Source of the DNA: Macrothele yani
Lineage: Eukaryota; Arthropoda; Arachnida; Araneae; Macrothelidae
Direction: 5' to 3'
Assembly: GCA_039090855.1 (NCBI GenBank)
Contig: CM077013.1
Span: 143,551,240-143,615,239, forward strand
DNA length: 64,000 nt
Of this stretch, positions 33,005 through 42,475 are shown piece after piece. The position numbers and the translations under genes were made by a program. Numbering within the stretch: position 1 is the stretch's first letter; each line of letters begins with the position of its first letter. The notes below the pieces were generated by a model that saw nothing but the letters and a program-made list of their open reading frames with translations, was not told the origin of the DNA and searched no databases.

Positions 33005-34616
33005 TTCTTAAGAGTAAAAAACGGAACTTTTTACGAAAATTTTGCATGGGGCTACCTTGACCCGGGCCCCGACCCCTTCCAAAAACCGTCTACCGTCTAA
33101 GTTAGATAACCATAAGTAGTATGCAAAATCTGGTTGTCCTAAATTGAAAACTATAAATTTTACGAAATTTTTATGAGGAGGGGAAGGGGCTCTCACCCCG
33201 GGGTTCCAGCCCCTTCCAAAAACCGTCTAGCGTCCAAGTTAGAGTTTCATGATACCAAATTTGGTGGTTCTGAATTGAAAACTGTAGTTTTTAAGAAAAC
33301 GTTGTATGTCTGTGTGTGTGTGTGGGGGCTCCGACCCCCAGGGCCTTGACCCTTCCCAAAAACCGTCGACCGTCTAAGTTAAAGTACCATGAGATAGTAT
33401 ACCAAATTTGGTGGTTCTAAATTGAAAACTGTAGATTTTACGAGGCATTTTTATGGGGGGGGCTCTTACCCCCGGGCTCCAACCCCTTCCAAAAACCGTC
33501 TAGCGTCTAAGTTAGAGTACCATGAGATAGTATACCAGATTAGGTGGTTCTGAATTGAAAACTGTAGTTTTTAAAAAAATTTTGTATGTGGGGGGCTCTG
33601 ACCCCCGGGCCTTGACCCGTTCCAAAAACTGTCTGCCGTCTAAGTTAGAGTACCATAAGATAGTATACCAAATTTGGTGGTTCTAAGATGAAAACTGTAG
33701 ATTTCACGAAATTTTTATGAGGGGGTGGGCCCGACCCCCCGGGCTGCAACCCCTTCCAAAAACCTTTTAGCGTCTAAGATAGAGTACCATGAGATAGTAT
33801 ACCAAATTTGGTGGTTCTAAATTGAAAACTGTTGATTTTTTGAAAAAGTGTTTATTCGGGTGGGGGCTGACCCCCGGGCTCCAACCCCTTCCAAAAACCG
33901 TCTAGCGTCTAAGTTAGAGTACCATGAGATAGTATACCAGATTAGGTGGTTCTGAATTGAAAACTGTAGTTTTTAAGAAAATTTTGTATGTGGGGGGCTT
34001 CACCCCCGGGCCTTGACCCGTTCCAAAAACGGTCTGCCGTCTAAGTTAGAGTACCATAAGATAGTATACCAAATTTGGTGGTTCTAAGATGAAAACTGTC
34101 GATTTTACGAAATTTTTTATGAGGGAAAGGGGGGGGGGGCTCCGGCACCGCGGCCTCCAACCCCTTCCAAAAACCGTCTAGCGTCTAAGTTAGAGTTTCA
34201 TGTTACCAAATTTGATGGTTCTGAAACGAAAACTAGATTTTACGAAAATTTTATATGTATGGGGGGGGGAGGGAGCTCTGACTCCCCGGGCCTTGACCCG
34301 TTCCAAAAACCGACAACCGTCTAAGTTAGAGTACTATGAGATAGGATACCAGATTTGGTGGTTCTGAATTGAAAACTGTGTGTGGGGGCTCTGACCAACC
34401 GGGCCCCTGACCCGTTCCAAAAACCGTCTAAGTTGGAGTACCATGAGATAATATACCAAATTTGGTAGTTCTAAATTGAAAACTATATTTTACGGCAATT
34501 CTGTAGGGGGGGCTCTACCCCCCCTCTCCAACCCCTTCCCAAAACCGTCTACAGTCTAAGTTAGAATACCACGAGATAGTATACCAGATTTGGTGGTTCT
34601 GAATTGAAAACTGTAG
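33005..34616 (-). repeat. Right arm of MULE-1: inverted ~135-bp repeat array
   Basis: About twelve units in reverse orientation relative to 25900-27560, with 'ccaaaaaccgtctagcgtc', 'gagtaccatgagatagtat' and 'ggtggttctgaattgaaaac'. The same two unit types alternate: one with 'ccttgacccgttcc', the other with 'ctccaaccccttcc'. Confidence 0.87.
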
Positions 34617-34880
34617 ACGCGACGAATTGACGTAGTCGACGAATTGACGTAGTCGACGAATTGACGTAGTCGACGAATTTGTCCGCGACGAATTGACGCA
34701 GTCGACGAATTGACGCGCGACGAATTAACGCGCGACGAATTGACGCAGTCGACGAATTGACGCAGTCGACGAATTGACGCGCGACGAATTGACGTAGGCG
34801 ACGAATTGACGCGCGACGAATCGTCGCAGTCGACGAATTGACGCAGTCGATGAATTGACGCACGCGACGAATTGACGTAG
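34617..34880 (-). repeat. Right tip minisatellite of MULE-1
   Basis: About nineteen copies of CGACGAATTGACG with linkers TAGT, CAGT and CG form the reverse complement of the left tip. It is longer than the left one (about 260 versus 200 bp), so copy number differs between arms. Confidence 0.9.
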
Positions 34881-34975
34881 AACCGAAACAGAACATTTAA
34901 GAAAGAAATGATTTTTATTTTAAACATTTATTATATTGCTGGAAGATCGTTCTAAAAATGTGTGAACCTTTAATG

Positions 34976-35904
34976 TACGTAGTTAATATTAGAACAGCCT
35001 TTTGACACACAGAAGGCTTATACCTAATTAGCATAATAAGTAAAACTAATAACATATCTTTTCTCACTCGCGCACATTTTTTTTTTCACATAGGATGTGA
35101 CTTTAAATTTACCCTGCGACTTGCTGTGAGTTGTTTTTAAAACGCATCAACACTCTAATTAGCAGGAACGAATTAACTCGGGTTTTAGCAGAATGGGTTG
35201 AAATCAACCTGAACGAACATATATTCGTTGTCTGAGAAGTGGGCCAAAAGCGATTAAAACAAGATAATCTGCGTATCAGAAATTGTTGGTTTCCACATTA
35301 ACTTTGTTACTCAAAGTTGTCATTTAGGGCGATGGGTGACACTAATTCTTTCTGACTGATTACCTGCTAAAAGGGCTATAACAACGGCGACGAAACTAAG
35401 AAAGGAGAGATATGTTGGAATTACCTGTTCTTACTCTGTAGCGTTATATCGGGGGACTAGCCCTTCCCCATCATGCCTTGGGACAAAGAGCTTCAAAGAA
35501 TAAAGGACTAGAAGGGAGCACTTGTCGCCTGTGACAGGTTTATAGTCAGCACTGCTGAGATAGAGAGATAAATGAACTGCTTTGCCGTAGCTTTCGTAAA
35601 ACCCGGCCGTTATATGAACATTTCTGTTTGGGCAACGCAAAACACATTTGAAACCATTTGATTCAAGTACATCGCTCATTCAAAGGTTAAAAAAAATTGT
35701 AGGTACTGCCGTGGCTTTCAGAATGAAATTATGCATGAGAGGTAACACAATTTACATAAGAAAGAGAAACAGAAAGTAAGATTAGAATAGATATACGTTG
35801 TGACGTACCTAACTCAAAGGTGTCGCACATGTCAAGACGGCAAAGAAGCAGCGAAGAACCTAACGGGTAGGAGATTTAAGAAACAAAACGGCTACGCAGG
35901 ACCA
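34976..35904. other. Unassigned DNA
   Basis: No recognised gene. At 35800-35840 the leader 'gtgacgtacct..caaaggtgtcgcacatg' resembles sequence before the tRNA-like copies at 46.3 and 46.6 kb. Confidence 0.4.
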
Positions 35905-35970
35905 TGCGCAGAAGTTTAATCGGGAAAGCATTTGGCTCCGGAGCAGATGCATGCGGTTTCGATTTCAACC
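35905..35970 (+). other. Degenerate tRNA-like sequence (arginine-type)
   Basis: 'GCATTTGGCTCCGGAGCAGA' followed by 'GCGGTTTCGATTTC' resembles the anticodon arm and T arm of an Arg tRNA with a CCG anticodon loop. The acceptor stem does not close, so it is a pseudo-tRNA or SINE head. It abuts the 33-bp satellite. Confidence 0.4.
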
Positions 35971-37238
35971 ACCGGTAAATGACTTTTACGCTATAACGTC
36001 ACAAATTATAAAATGCCTTTTAGGCTACAACGGCAAATGGCTTCTACGTTGTATCGTCACCACCGGCAAATGGTGTTTGCGCTATAACGTCACAACCGGC
36101 AAATGGCTTTTACGCTATAACGTCACAACCAGCAAATGATTTTTATGCCGTAACGTCCTAAATCGTAAAATGCCTTTTATGCTATAACCGGCAAATGGCT
36201 CTTATGGTGTATCGTCACCGCCGCTAAATGGTGTTTGCGCTATAACGTCATAACCGGCAAATGGCTTTTACGCTATAGCCTCACAATCGAAAAATGTCTT
36301 TTTCGCTATAACGTCACAAATCATAAAATGCATTTTATGCTATAACGGCAAATGGCTTTTACGTTGTATCGTCACCACCGGCAAATGGTGTTTGAGCTAT
36401 AACGTCACAACCGGCAAATGGCTTTTACGCTATAGCGTCTCAAATCGTAAAATGTCTTTTTCTCTATAACGTTACAAATCGTAAAATGGCTTTTACGCTA
36501 TAGCGTCACAAATCGTAAAAAGTCTTTTTCGCTATAGCGTCACAAATCGTAAAATGTCTTTTTCGCTATAACGTCAATATCGTAAACAGCCTTTTATGCT
36601 ATAACCGGCAAATGGCTTTTACGTTGTATCGTTACCGCCGCCAAATGGTGTTTGCGCTATAACGTCATAACCGGCAAATGGCTTTTACGCTATAGCCTCA
36701 TGCTATAACGGCAAATGGCTTTTACGTTGTATCGTACCACCGGCAAATGGTGTTTGAGCTATAACGTCACAACCGGCAAATGGCTTTTACGCTATAGCGT
36801 CTCAAATCGTAAAATGTCTTTTTCTCTATAACGTTACAAATCGCAAAATGGCTTTTACGCTATAGCGTCACAAATCGTAAAATGTCTTTTTCGCTATAGC
36901 GTCACAAATCGTAAAATGCCTTTTTTGCTATAACGGCAAATGACTTTTACGTTGTATCGTCACCACCGGCAAATGGTGTTTGCGCTATAGCGTCACAACC
37001 GGCAAATGGCTTCTACGCTGTAGCGTAACAAATCCTAAAATGTCTTTTTCGCTATGATGTTACAAATCGTAAAATGCCTTTTACGCTATAACGGCAAATG
37101 GATTTTACGCTATAACGTCGCAACTGGTAAATGGTTTTTACGCTATTACGTCACAAATCGTAAAGTGGTTTTTACGCTATAACGTCACAACCGGCAAATG
37201 GCTTTTACGCTATAGCATCACAAATCGTAAAATGTATG
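35968..37238 (+). repeat. 33-bp satellite, ~38 copies
   Basis: The unit contains AAATGGCTTTTACGCTATAA and CGTCACAACCGGC. Variants include 'gtaaaatgtctttttcgctatagcg' and a ttgtatcg type. Multi-unit blocks recur: the block starting 'gctataacggcaaatggctt' at about 36340 reappears near 36703, and one starting 'gccttttatgctataaccgg' at about 36171 reappears near 36592. These are segmental duplications within the array. Confidence 0.88.
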
Positions 37239-37387
37239 GACAATTTTGGTGACGACTGCAACTATTATATCAACAGCAGAATGTGCCCTCGAACTGCTAG
37301 ACGGAGAAGGTATTGGGTGGGAAAGGAAGTAATGTCTGCAAATGCAATGTAACAGAAAAGTGTTAATTACATAAAGATAAGTATACA

Positions 37388-38420
37388 TTAGTCCAAAATG
37401 AAGTCGCCATCGTTTGCCACGACCTGCTCCCATCGTCTGGGCAGCTGTTGGATACGGTCCATGTAGAATTGTGGAGGCTTGGACGCAAAGAAGTGAGTAA
37501 GTGCGCGTTGGACATCGTCCCGGTTGGTGAACCTCTGTCCGTCTATGAATTGCTGCAACGACCGAAAAATGCGGCAGACGCTTGGGGCAATATCCGGGTA
37601 ATATCCGGGTAATAGGCTGGGTGCGGCAGCAACTCCAAATCTAGGTCCCTGATCTTGCGACAGGTCAGCCGTGCCGTGTGTGGTCTCGCCCCATCATGCT
37701 TTAGGAGAACGCCTTTGCGGTTCAGTAGTGCTGGTCGTGTCGACGTGAGCAATGAGGGTAGATCGTCGAGCTGACGGCAGTACACCTCAGCGGTGATAGT
37801 TGTATTGTCCGGCAGAAACTTAGCAACACGACACCAAGCATATCCCACCAAACAGACAGCAGGACCGTACGTGTGTGTAATCCAGCTTTGCGGGTCGGCA
37901 TGGGCTTCTGTTTTGGGTCTAACCATTGTTTCCGAGCGCTGTCATTGTCATACAGGACCCATTTCTCGTCACCTATTACAATGCTGTCCAAGAATGGTTC
38001 AACTTGGTTTTGTTCAAGTAGGAAAACGCATGAACTCATGCGATTTGCTTTCTGCTGAACTGCGAGCTCATGGGTTACTCAAACTCCTTCTTGTGCATCT
38101 TCCAAAATCGACGCAGCTGCGTGATAATGCTCTTGTCGGTAGTACCCAGCTGTTTAGCTCAGTCTCGCGTGGTCACACGTGTGTCGGTCTCAACTAAGAT
38201 CTTCAGCATGTCCATAACCACTCTTGCTGGTCTTCCGGCTTTGAGACGGTTTGACAGGTTAAAAGTTCCCTTTCGAAACCGTTCCAACTAACGACAGCAC
38301 TCACAGTGTGATATGCATTGGAAAACATACTGGTAATATTCCTTACAGCACCTGCGTGGTGCTACCGCGACGAAACTCGTACAGAATGAAATGGCGGATG
38401 TGCTCCTTGTCCACTTCCAT
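37388..38420 (-). pseudogene. Mariner transposase (mariner-A), degenerate full length
   Basis: The gene spans ATG 38418-38420 ('MEVDKEHIRHFILYEFRRGS') to the stop at 37388-37390 after 'VANDGDFILD'. That is about 344 codons, the standard mariner length. The first catalytic aspartate is in 'IVIGDEKWVLYDN' (~37980) and the second in 'LLKHDGARPHTA' (~37690). Near 37600 an 11-bp tandem duplication (CCGGATATTAC) shifts the frame within 'YYPDI'; beyond it the third site reads 'PSVC' instead of PSDYH, so the third aspartate is lost. Further stops lie in the N-terminal third. The 5' end of this gene is the source of the 56-bp satellite that follows. Confidence 0.88.
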
Positions 38421-38797
38421 GTTGGCTGGCGCCTTCTGAGAGCTAACTGCTACTGCGCTCCTTGTCCACTTCCATGTTCACTCTTCGCCTTCTGACAGCT
38501 AAATGCAACTGTGCTTCTTGTCCACTTCCATGTTCACTCTTTGCCTTCTGACAGCTAACTGCTACTCTGCTCCTTGTTCACTTCCATGTTCACTCTTCGC
38601 CTTCTGACAGCTAACTGCTACTCTGCTCCTTGTCTACTTTCATGTTCCCTCTTCGCCTTCTGACAGCTAACTGCTACTATGCTCCTTGTGCACTTCCATG
38701 TTCACTCTTCGCCTTCTGACAGCTAACTGCTACTCTGCTCCTTGTGCACTTCCATGTTCACTCTTCGCCTTCTGACAGCTAACTGCTACTCTGCTCG
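38402..38797 (+). repeat. 56-bp satellite derived from mariner-A 5' end, left block
   Basis: Seven units with period 55-56 bp contain 'ctccttgtccacttccatg' and 'ttcgccttctgacagctaac'. On the minus strand each unit holds the mariner 5' leader, the ATG and the first codons (M-E-V-D-K-E). The unit nearest the gene ('gttggctggcgccttctgag') appears to be the original sequence. Confidence 0.9.
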
Positions 38798-38827
38798 TCA
38801 ATCATAAAAGTTACATGCTAAAAATAT

Positions 38828-38994
38828 CAAGAAGAATAAAATGGCAGCTGTCTAAGCATGTAGAAAACTACCCAAAACGTACAATTAGAACTTTACTACT
38901 AAAAGGCATATTAGGTAAAAACAAGATCTTTCGCAACAGGCGCCCTGTGCGTCATCAGGTTAAAAGAACTGGCGCTAAGAGAAAACACACACTT
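38828..38994 (-). repeat. Left inverted terminus of the PLE
   Basis: This is an exact reverse complement of 40584-40750 as far as I can compare by eye. Its inner end abuts the truncated coding frame directly. Confidence 0.92.
38918..38965 (-). ncRNA. Hammerhead-like motif in left PLE terminus
   Basis: Mirror copy of the plus-strand motif at 40613-40660: CTGATGA at 38958-38952, stem II, then GAAA at 38932-38929 on the minus strand. Confidence 0.5.
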
Positions 38995-40459
38995 GCCTCT
39001 TCGCCCGCTCGTTTCTAGTTGTAACAGTCCTTTAAGACCATTAGAGAGGGCGTTGGCACGTTACCTTCGGCCTTTTGTCCAATCCTCACCTTATTCCATC
39101 ACCAGTTCCCTCCAGGCCATTGCCCGTATTCGAGAATTCAGAGGCTTGGGCTCCTCTTTCATTTTGGCATCATTGGATGTGGAATCGTTATATCCGAGTG
39201 TTCCATTGAACGTAGCTCACGATTTGATTATTTCTAAGTTGTCCGACTTGGGAACTATTCCCCTAATGCAAGTTCAGGCAATTTCCGATGCTTTAAATAT
39301 TATTGCAAAAAGATCCTTTTTTCGCTTCAATGGGACCATTTATCGTCAGGGAGGTGGCACTCCTATGGGCTCGCCTCTCTCTGCTGTTTTGGCAGAGGTG
39401 ATCATGCAAGATTTGGAGGACGATATTTTAGCCAGGGCAGACAAGGTTCCAGCACTGTACTTGCGTTACATTGATGATATTTTTGTCGTTTGGCCACATT
39501 CTGGTGATGCTTTGCTTTCTTTTAGAAGCCTTTTGTCGTCTAAATATCCTACTATTAACCTGACGATAGAATGGGAGGAAAATTTTAAGATCCCTTTCTT
39601 GGACCTTCTAATCACCAGACATGTTAATAAGGATTTTTTGACTTTTGAAGTGTATCGGAAGGCCGTTGGTTCTTTTGATATCATTCCACACGCCTCTTTC
39701 CACCCGGCTAGATATAAACTTGCAGCTATTCGGGCTTTGGTGAATAGAGCGTATACCCATTCCTCGTGCATTGCTGCTCGGAATAAAGAACTTCTTTTTA
39801 TTAAAACCATTGTGATGGAACATGGGTATGGTGTTGGTATTGTGAAAAAGTTGTGTGCTCGGCATAGGAGAAGTAATTCGTCTTCGTTGTGTGTTGAGCG
39901 CGAGCAGATTACTTATGTGGGATCAATGTCTTTCTTTCCACCGGTTACAAATGCATTACGGAGAGTGTGTAAAAAACACAAAAAAGATTTTGGTGATGTG
40001 GCCTCTAACCTTCGGAGCATGCTTAGGAAGGATCGTGAGCCCAAACCCATCCAAGAACAGTGGGGCGTGTACTGTGTGCCCTTGAAGACCGACGTTGCTG
40101 CTGCTCCTAATTCATGGTACATAGGATCCACTCTTCGTAATTTAGGAGTTAGAGTGACTGAACATCAGTACACTGTAAAGACTGGATCTACTACTACTGC
40201 CCTTGCACGCCTGGTTAAGTCTGGAACTCATCTGCCCTCATGGTCTGAGACTTATTTATTACTTAGGACCAGAGGTAGGTATATGACTCTCTTCGCCGAA
40301 AGTTTGTATATTGACGTTTTTAAGGACGTATGCTGTAACGATGACTTACCTGCACATGTACATGCACCGTGGATTCGCTTATTTAATTTTTTATGTCGTG
40401 CGAAGTACCCTACTGCGGGGGTTGGTAACGGACCCTGTGCTTATTTTTCACTTCGGTGA
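38993..40459 (+). CDS. Penelope-like reverse transcriptase with C-terminal GIY-YIG endonuclease
   Basis: An open frame of 488 codons with no stop. It lacks an ATG because the 5' end of the gene is missing (full PLE proteins are usually well over 600 residues). It opens at the conserved 'RPLVSSCNSPLRPLE' region. RT motif A is 'LASLDVESLYPSVP' (~residue 62), motif B 'GGTPMGSPLSAVLAEVIMQ', motif C 'RYIDDIFVVW' with the catalytic YIDD at residues 159-162, and motif D 'IPFLDLLI'. From about residue 354 'QWGVYCVP..' and 'SWYIGSTLRNLGVRVTEHQY' form the GIY-YIG nuclease that nicks the target for primed reverse transcription. The intact frame and identical termini indicate a young insertion. The product as it stands probably cannot act because the N-terminus is absent. 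Confidence 0.92.
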   Translation: MPLRPLVSSCNSPLRPLERALARYLRPFVQSSPYSITSSLQAIARIREFRGLGSSFILASLDVESLYPSVPLNVAHDLIISKLSDLGTIPLMQVQAISDALNIIAKRSFFRFNGTIYRQGGGTPMGSPLSAVLAEVIMQDLEDDILARADKVPALYLRYIDDIFVVWPHSGDALLSFRSLLSSKYPTINLTIEWEENFKIPFLDLLITRHVNKDFLTFEVYRKAVGSFDIIPHASFHPARYKLAAIRALVNRAYTHSSCIAARNKELLFIKTIVMEHGYGVGIVKKLCARHRRSNSSSLCVEREQITYVGSMSFFPPVTNALRRVCKKHKKDFGDVASNLRSMLRKDREPKPIQEQWGVYCVPLKTDVAAAPNSWYIGSTLRNLGVRVTEHQYTVKTGSTTTALARLVKSGTHLPSWSETYLLLRTRGRYMTLFAESLYIDVFKDVCCNDDLPAHVHAPWIRLFNFLCRAKYPTAGVGNGPCAYFSLR

Positions 40460-40583
40460 ATACGTATTTGTAATCTATTTGGCGTTTTCTTTCTTTGCTT
40501 TGTTTCTCGCTGTAACCGAGTTGTGACGCGGATATCATGTCACTCACCGGGATCGCTGTTGTCTTCGGGACTATCTATATATT

Positions 40584-40750
40584 AAGTGTGTGTTTTCTCT
40601 TAGCGCCAGTTCTTTTAACCTGATGACGCACAGGGCGCCTGTTGCGAAAGATCTTGTTTTTACCTAATATGCCTTTTAGTAGTAAAGTTCTAATTGTACG
40701 TTTTGGGTAGTTTTCTACATGCTTAGACAGCTGCCATTTTATTCTTCTTG
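40584..40750 (+). repeat. Right inverted terminus of the PLE
   Basis: Partner of 38828-38994. It lies 125 bp after the stop codon, so it forms the 3' UTR and end of the PLE and contains the hammerhead-like motif. Confidence 0.92.
40613..40660 (+). ncRNA. Hammerhead-ribozyme-like motif in PLE 3' terminus
   Basis: The core CTGATGA lies at 40620-40626 and GAAA at 40646-40649. They are joined by a hairpin (GCACAGG paired with CCTGTTGC, one bulge). GAAAGATCTT gives a minimal stem III (AG/CU, two-base loop) and a NUH site (CTT) before GTT, which can pair with AAC just before CTGATGA. One base more than the standard consensus separates CTGATGA from stem II. Hammerheads are known in PLE termini; activity here is unproven. 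Confidence 0.6.
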
Positions 40751-41485
40751 CTACTCTGCTCCTTGTCTACTTCCATATTCACTCTTCGCCTTCTGACAGC
40801 TAACTGCTACTCCGCTCCTTGTCCACTTCCATGTTCACTCTTCGCCTTCTGACAGCTAACTGCTACTCTGCTCCTTGTCCACTTCCATGTTCACTCTTCG
40901 CCTTCTGACAGCTAACTGCTACTATGCTCCTTGTGCACGTCCATGTTGACTCTTCGCCTTCTGACAGCTAACTGCTACGCTGCTCCTTGTCCACTTCCAT
41001 GTTCACTCTTCGCCTTCTGACAGCTAACTGCTACTATGCTCCTTGTGTCCTTCCATGTTCACTGTTCGCCTTCTGACAGCTAACTGCTACTGTGCTCCTT
41101 GTCCACTTCCATGTTCACTCTTCGCCTTCTGACAGCTAACTGCTACTCTGCTCCTTGTCCACTTCCATGTTGACTCTTCGCCTTCTGACAGCTAACTGCT
41201 ACTCTGCTCCTTGTCCACTTCCATGTTGACTCTTCGCCTTCTGACAGCTAACTGCTACGCTGCTCCTTGTCCACTTCCATGTTCACTCTTCGCCTTCTGA
41301 CAGCTAACTGCTACTATGCTCCTTGTGTCCTTCCATGTTCACTCTTCGCCTTCTGACAGCTAACTGCTACTCTGCTCCTTGTCCACTTCCATGTTCCCTC
41401 TTCGCCTTCTGACAGCTTACTGCAACTGTGCTCCTTGACCACTTCCATGTTCACTCTTCGCCTTCTGACAGCTAACTGCTACTGA
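40751..41485 (+). repeat. 56-bp satellite derived from mariner-A 5' end, right block
   Basis: About thirteen more units, continuing the array interrupted by the PLE. Variation is mostly in the linker ('ctactctgctcc', 'ctactatgctcc', 'ctacgctgctcc') and in 'gtgtccttcc' units, which recur in a short pattern suggesting local block duplication. Confidence 0.9.
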
Positions 41486-41586
41486 GTTAATCCACCTACC
41501 TGTTGGTGTCATACCGGTGTGCTACACAATCTCAGTGCTCAATGTGCACCGTGGCCTGGGCTTCGACTTCGGGTACCTCGTCATCG
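41486..41586 (+). other. Unassigned spacer before MULE-2
   Basis: About 90 bp of unclassified sequence between the 56-bp array and MULE-2, ending in the MULE-2 target duplication CCTCGTCATCG. Confidence 0.5.
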
Positions 41587-41589
41587 AAG

Positions 41590-42023
41590 TAGTGGCACTT
41601 GCGTACATATCAAGACGTTCCCAAATCTAACAGGTGCAGCATAGGAAAAGTGGTGGCACTTGCGTACATACCAAATGCGATGGCACTTGCGTGCATATCA
41701 AGGCGTTCCCCAACCTAACAAGTACAGCATAGGAAAAGAGGTGGCACTTGCGTACATACCAAATGTGATGGTACTTGCGTGCATATCAAGGCGTTCCCAA
41801 ACCTAACAAGTGCAGCATAGGAAAAGAGGTGACACTTGCGTACATGCCAAATTTGGTGGCACTTGCGTACATATCAAGGAGTTTCCAAATCTAACAGGTG
41901 CAGCATAAGAAAAGAGGTGGAATTTGCGTACATGTTAAATTTGGTGGCACTTGCGTACATATCAAGGCGTTCCCAAATCTATCAGGTGCAGAATAGGAAA
42001 AGAGGTGGCACTTGCGTACACCA
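41590..42023 (+). repeat. 88-bp tandem repeat in left end of MULE-2
   Basis: Five units (phase marker GCATAGGAAAAG at 41638, 41726, 41815, about 41903 and 41991) each contain two ACTTGCGTACAT-type words and 'caaggcgttcccaaatctaa'. The right end (44345-44401) holds the same words inverted. Confidence 0.88.
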
Positions 42024-42029
42024 TTAGAT

Positions 42030-42475
42030 TTCCCCTGTAACACAATATTCAGTGAAATTCACGATTTCAAAATTTGCTCTAATTTAGCAATGTATAAGCT
42101 AAAGACTTCAAACACTTCTTTACATATTCAGTCACTTGGATTAGTCAGTGATTATAAAGAAAAAGAAGAAATCACACTTCATGTGCGCATGTGGGCAGCA
42201 TTAGCACGCCTTCTAGAAGCAGACATTGATAATGGATGGTTATCAATTCAAGAAAGTTTACCGCAGCAATCAAATCTGAAGGAATTTTATGATTATTTTG
42301 TGAATGAATGGCTAGAAAATTCTGTCTTAACAACTAGCATGTGGACTGTCATAATCTACAGCACAAAACCAATAATGTCGTAAAGGGCTGGAATAATAAG
42401 TTTAACACCTTAATGAGTAGACCACATCCTGAAATCAAAACCCTCATTCAAAGCTTAAAAGAAGAATTTAAGTAG
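42030..42475 (+). pseudogene. MULE transposase, C-terminal fragment
   Basis: At 42060-42380 the frame reads '..LHVRMWAALARLLEADIDNGW..' and '..NLKEFYDYFVNEWLEN', the region after the MULE catalytic core. After a frameshift, 42370-42475 reads 'KGWNNKFNTLMSRPHPEIKTLIQSLKEEFK', matching the usual 'EGWHN.....HP.I..LI..L..E' end of animal MULE transposases. No DDE aspartates are present. MULE-1 ends in a different sequence, so the two elements belong to distinct MULE families. Confidence 0.72.

Larger units (their letters stand above)
25568..34884 (+). mobile_element. MULE-1: 9.3-kb foldback Mutator-like element
   Basis: The boundaries are set by a perfect 9-bp target duplication GAAACAGAA at 25559-25567 and 34885-34893. 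Tips read GGTGTCACGTCAATTCGTCG on the left and, inverted, GGTTCTACGTCAATTCGTCG on the right. Each arm (~2.0 and ~1.9 kb) is a short minisatellite followed by many copies of a ~135-bp repeat, and the two arms are in opposite orientation. The ~5.4-kb middle carries a FLYWCH-finger plus MULE transposase remnant, inner repeats and a later SINE. Tandem-repeat arms around a MULE gene recall Drosophila FB-NOF and animal Phantom-type elements. Confidence 0.85.
24366..34975 (+). mobile_element. Mariner-type (ITm) transposon split by MULE-1
   Basis: The left terminus (24366 onward) contains TTCACACATTTTTAGAAC. The right terminus, read inverted from 34975, contains the same 18 bases at the same offset of 10 bp from the tip. 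TA flanks both ends (24364-24365 and 34976-34977). The element itself is about 1.3 kb; the rest is the 9.3-kb MULE-1 inserted in its transposase gene. Confidence 0.8.
38798..40750 (+). mobile_element. Penelope-like element with 167-bp inverted termini
   Basis: The element splits the 56-bp satellite. It contains a single intact RT-endonuclease frame bounded by inverted copies of a 167-bp sequence (38828-38994 and 40584-40750), identical by eye. About 30 bp of extra sequence precede the left copy. 'ctactctgctc' occurs on both sides and may be the target duplication, but the host is a tandem repeat, so this cannot be separated from array phase. Inverted terminal segments and 5' truncation are typical of PLEs. 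Confidence 0.85.

Noticed and set aside
36000..37238. CRISPR or telomere-like interpretation of the 33-bp array
   Set aside because: The spacers are themselves repeats and the unit is not a telomeric motif.
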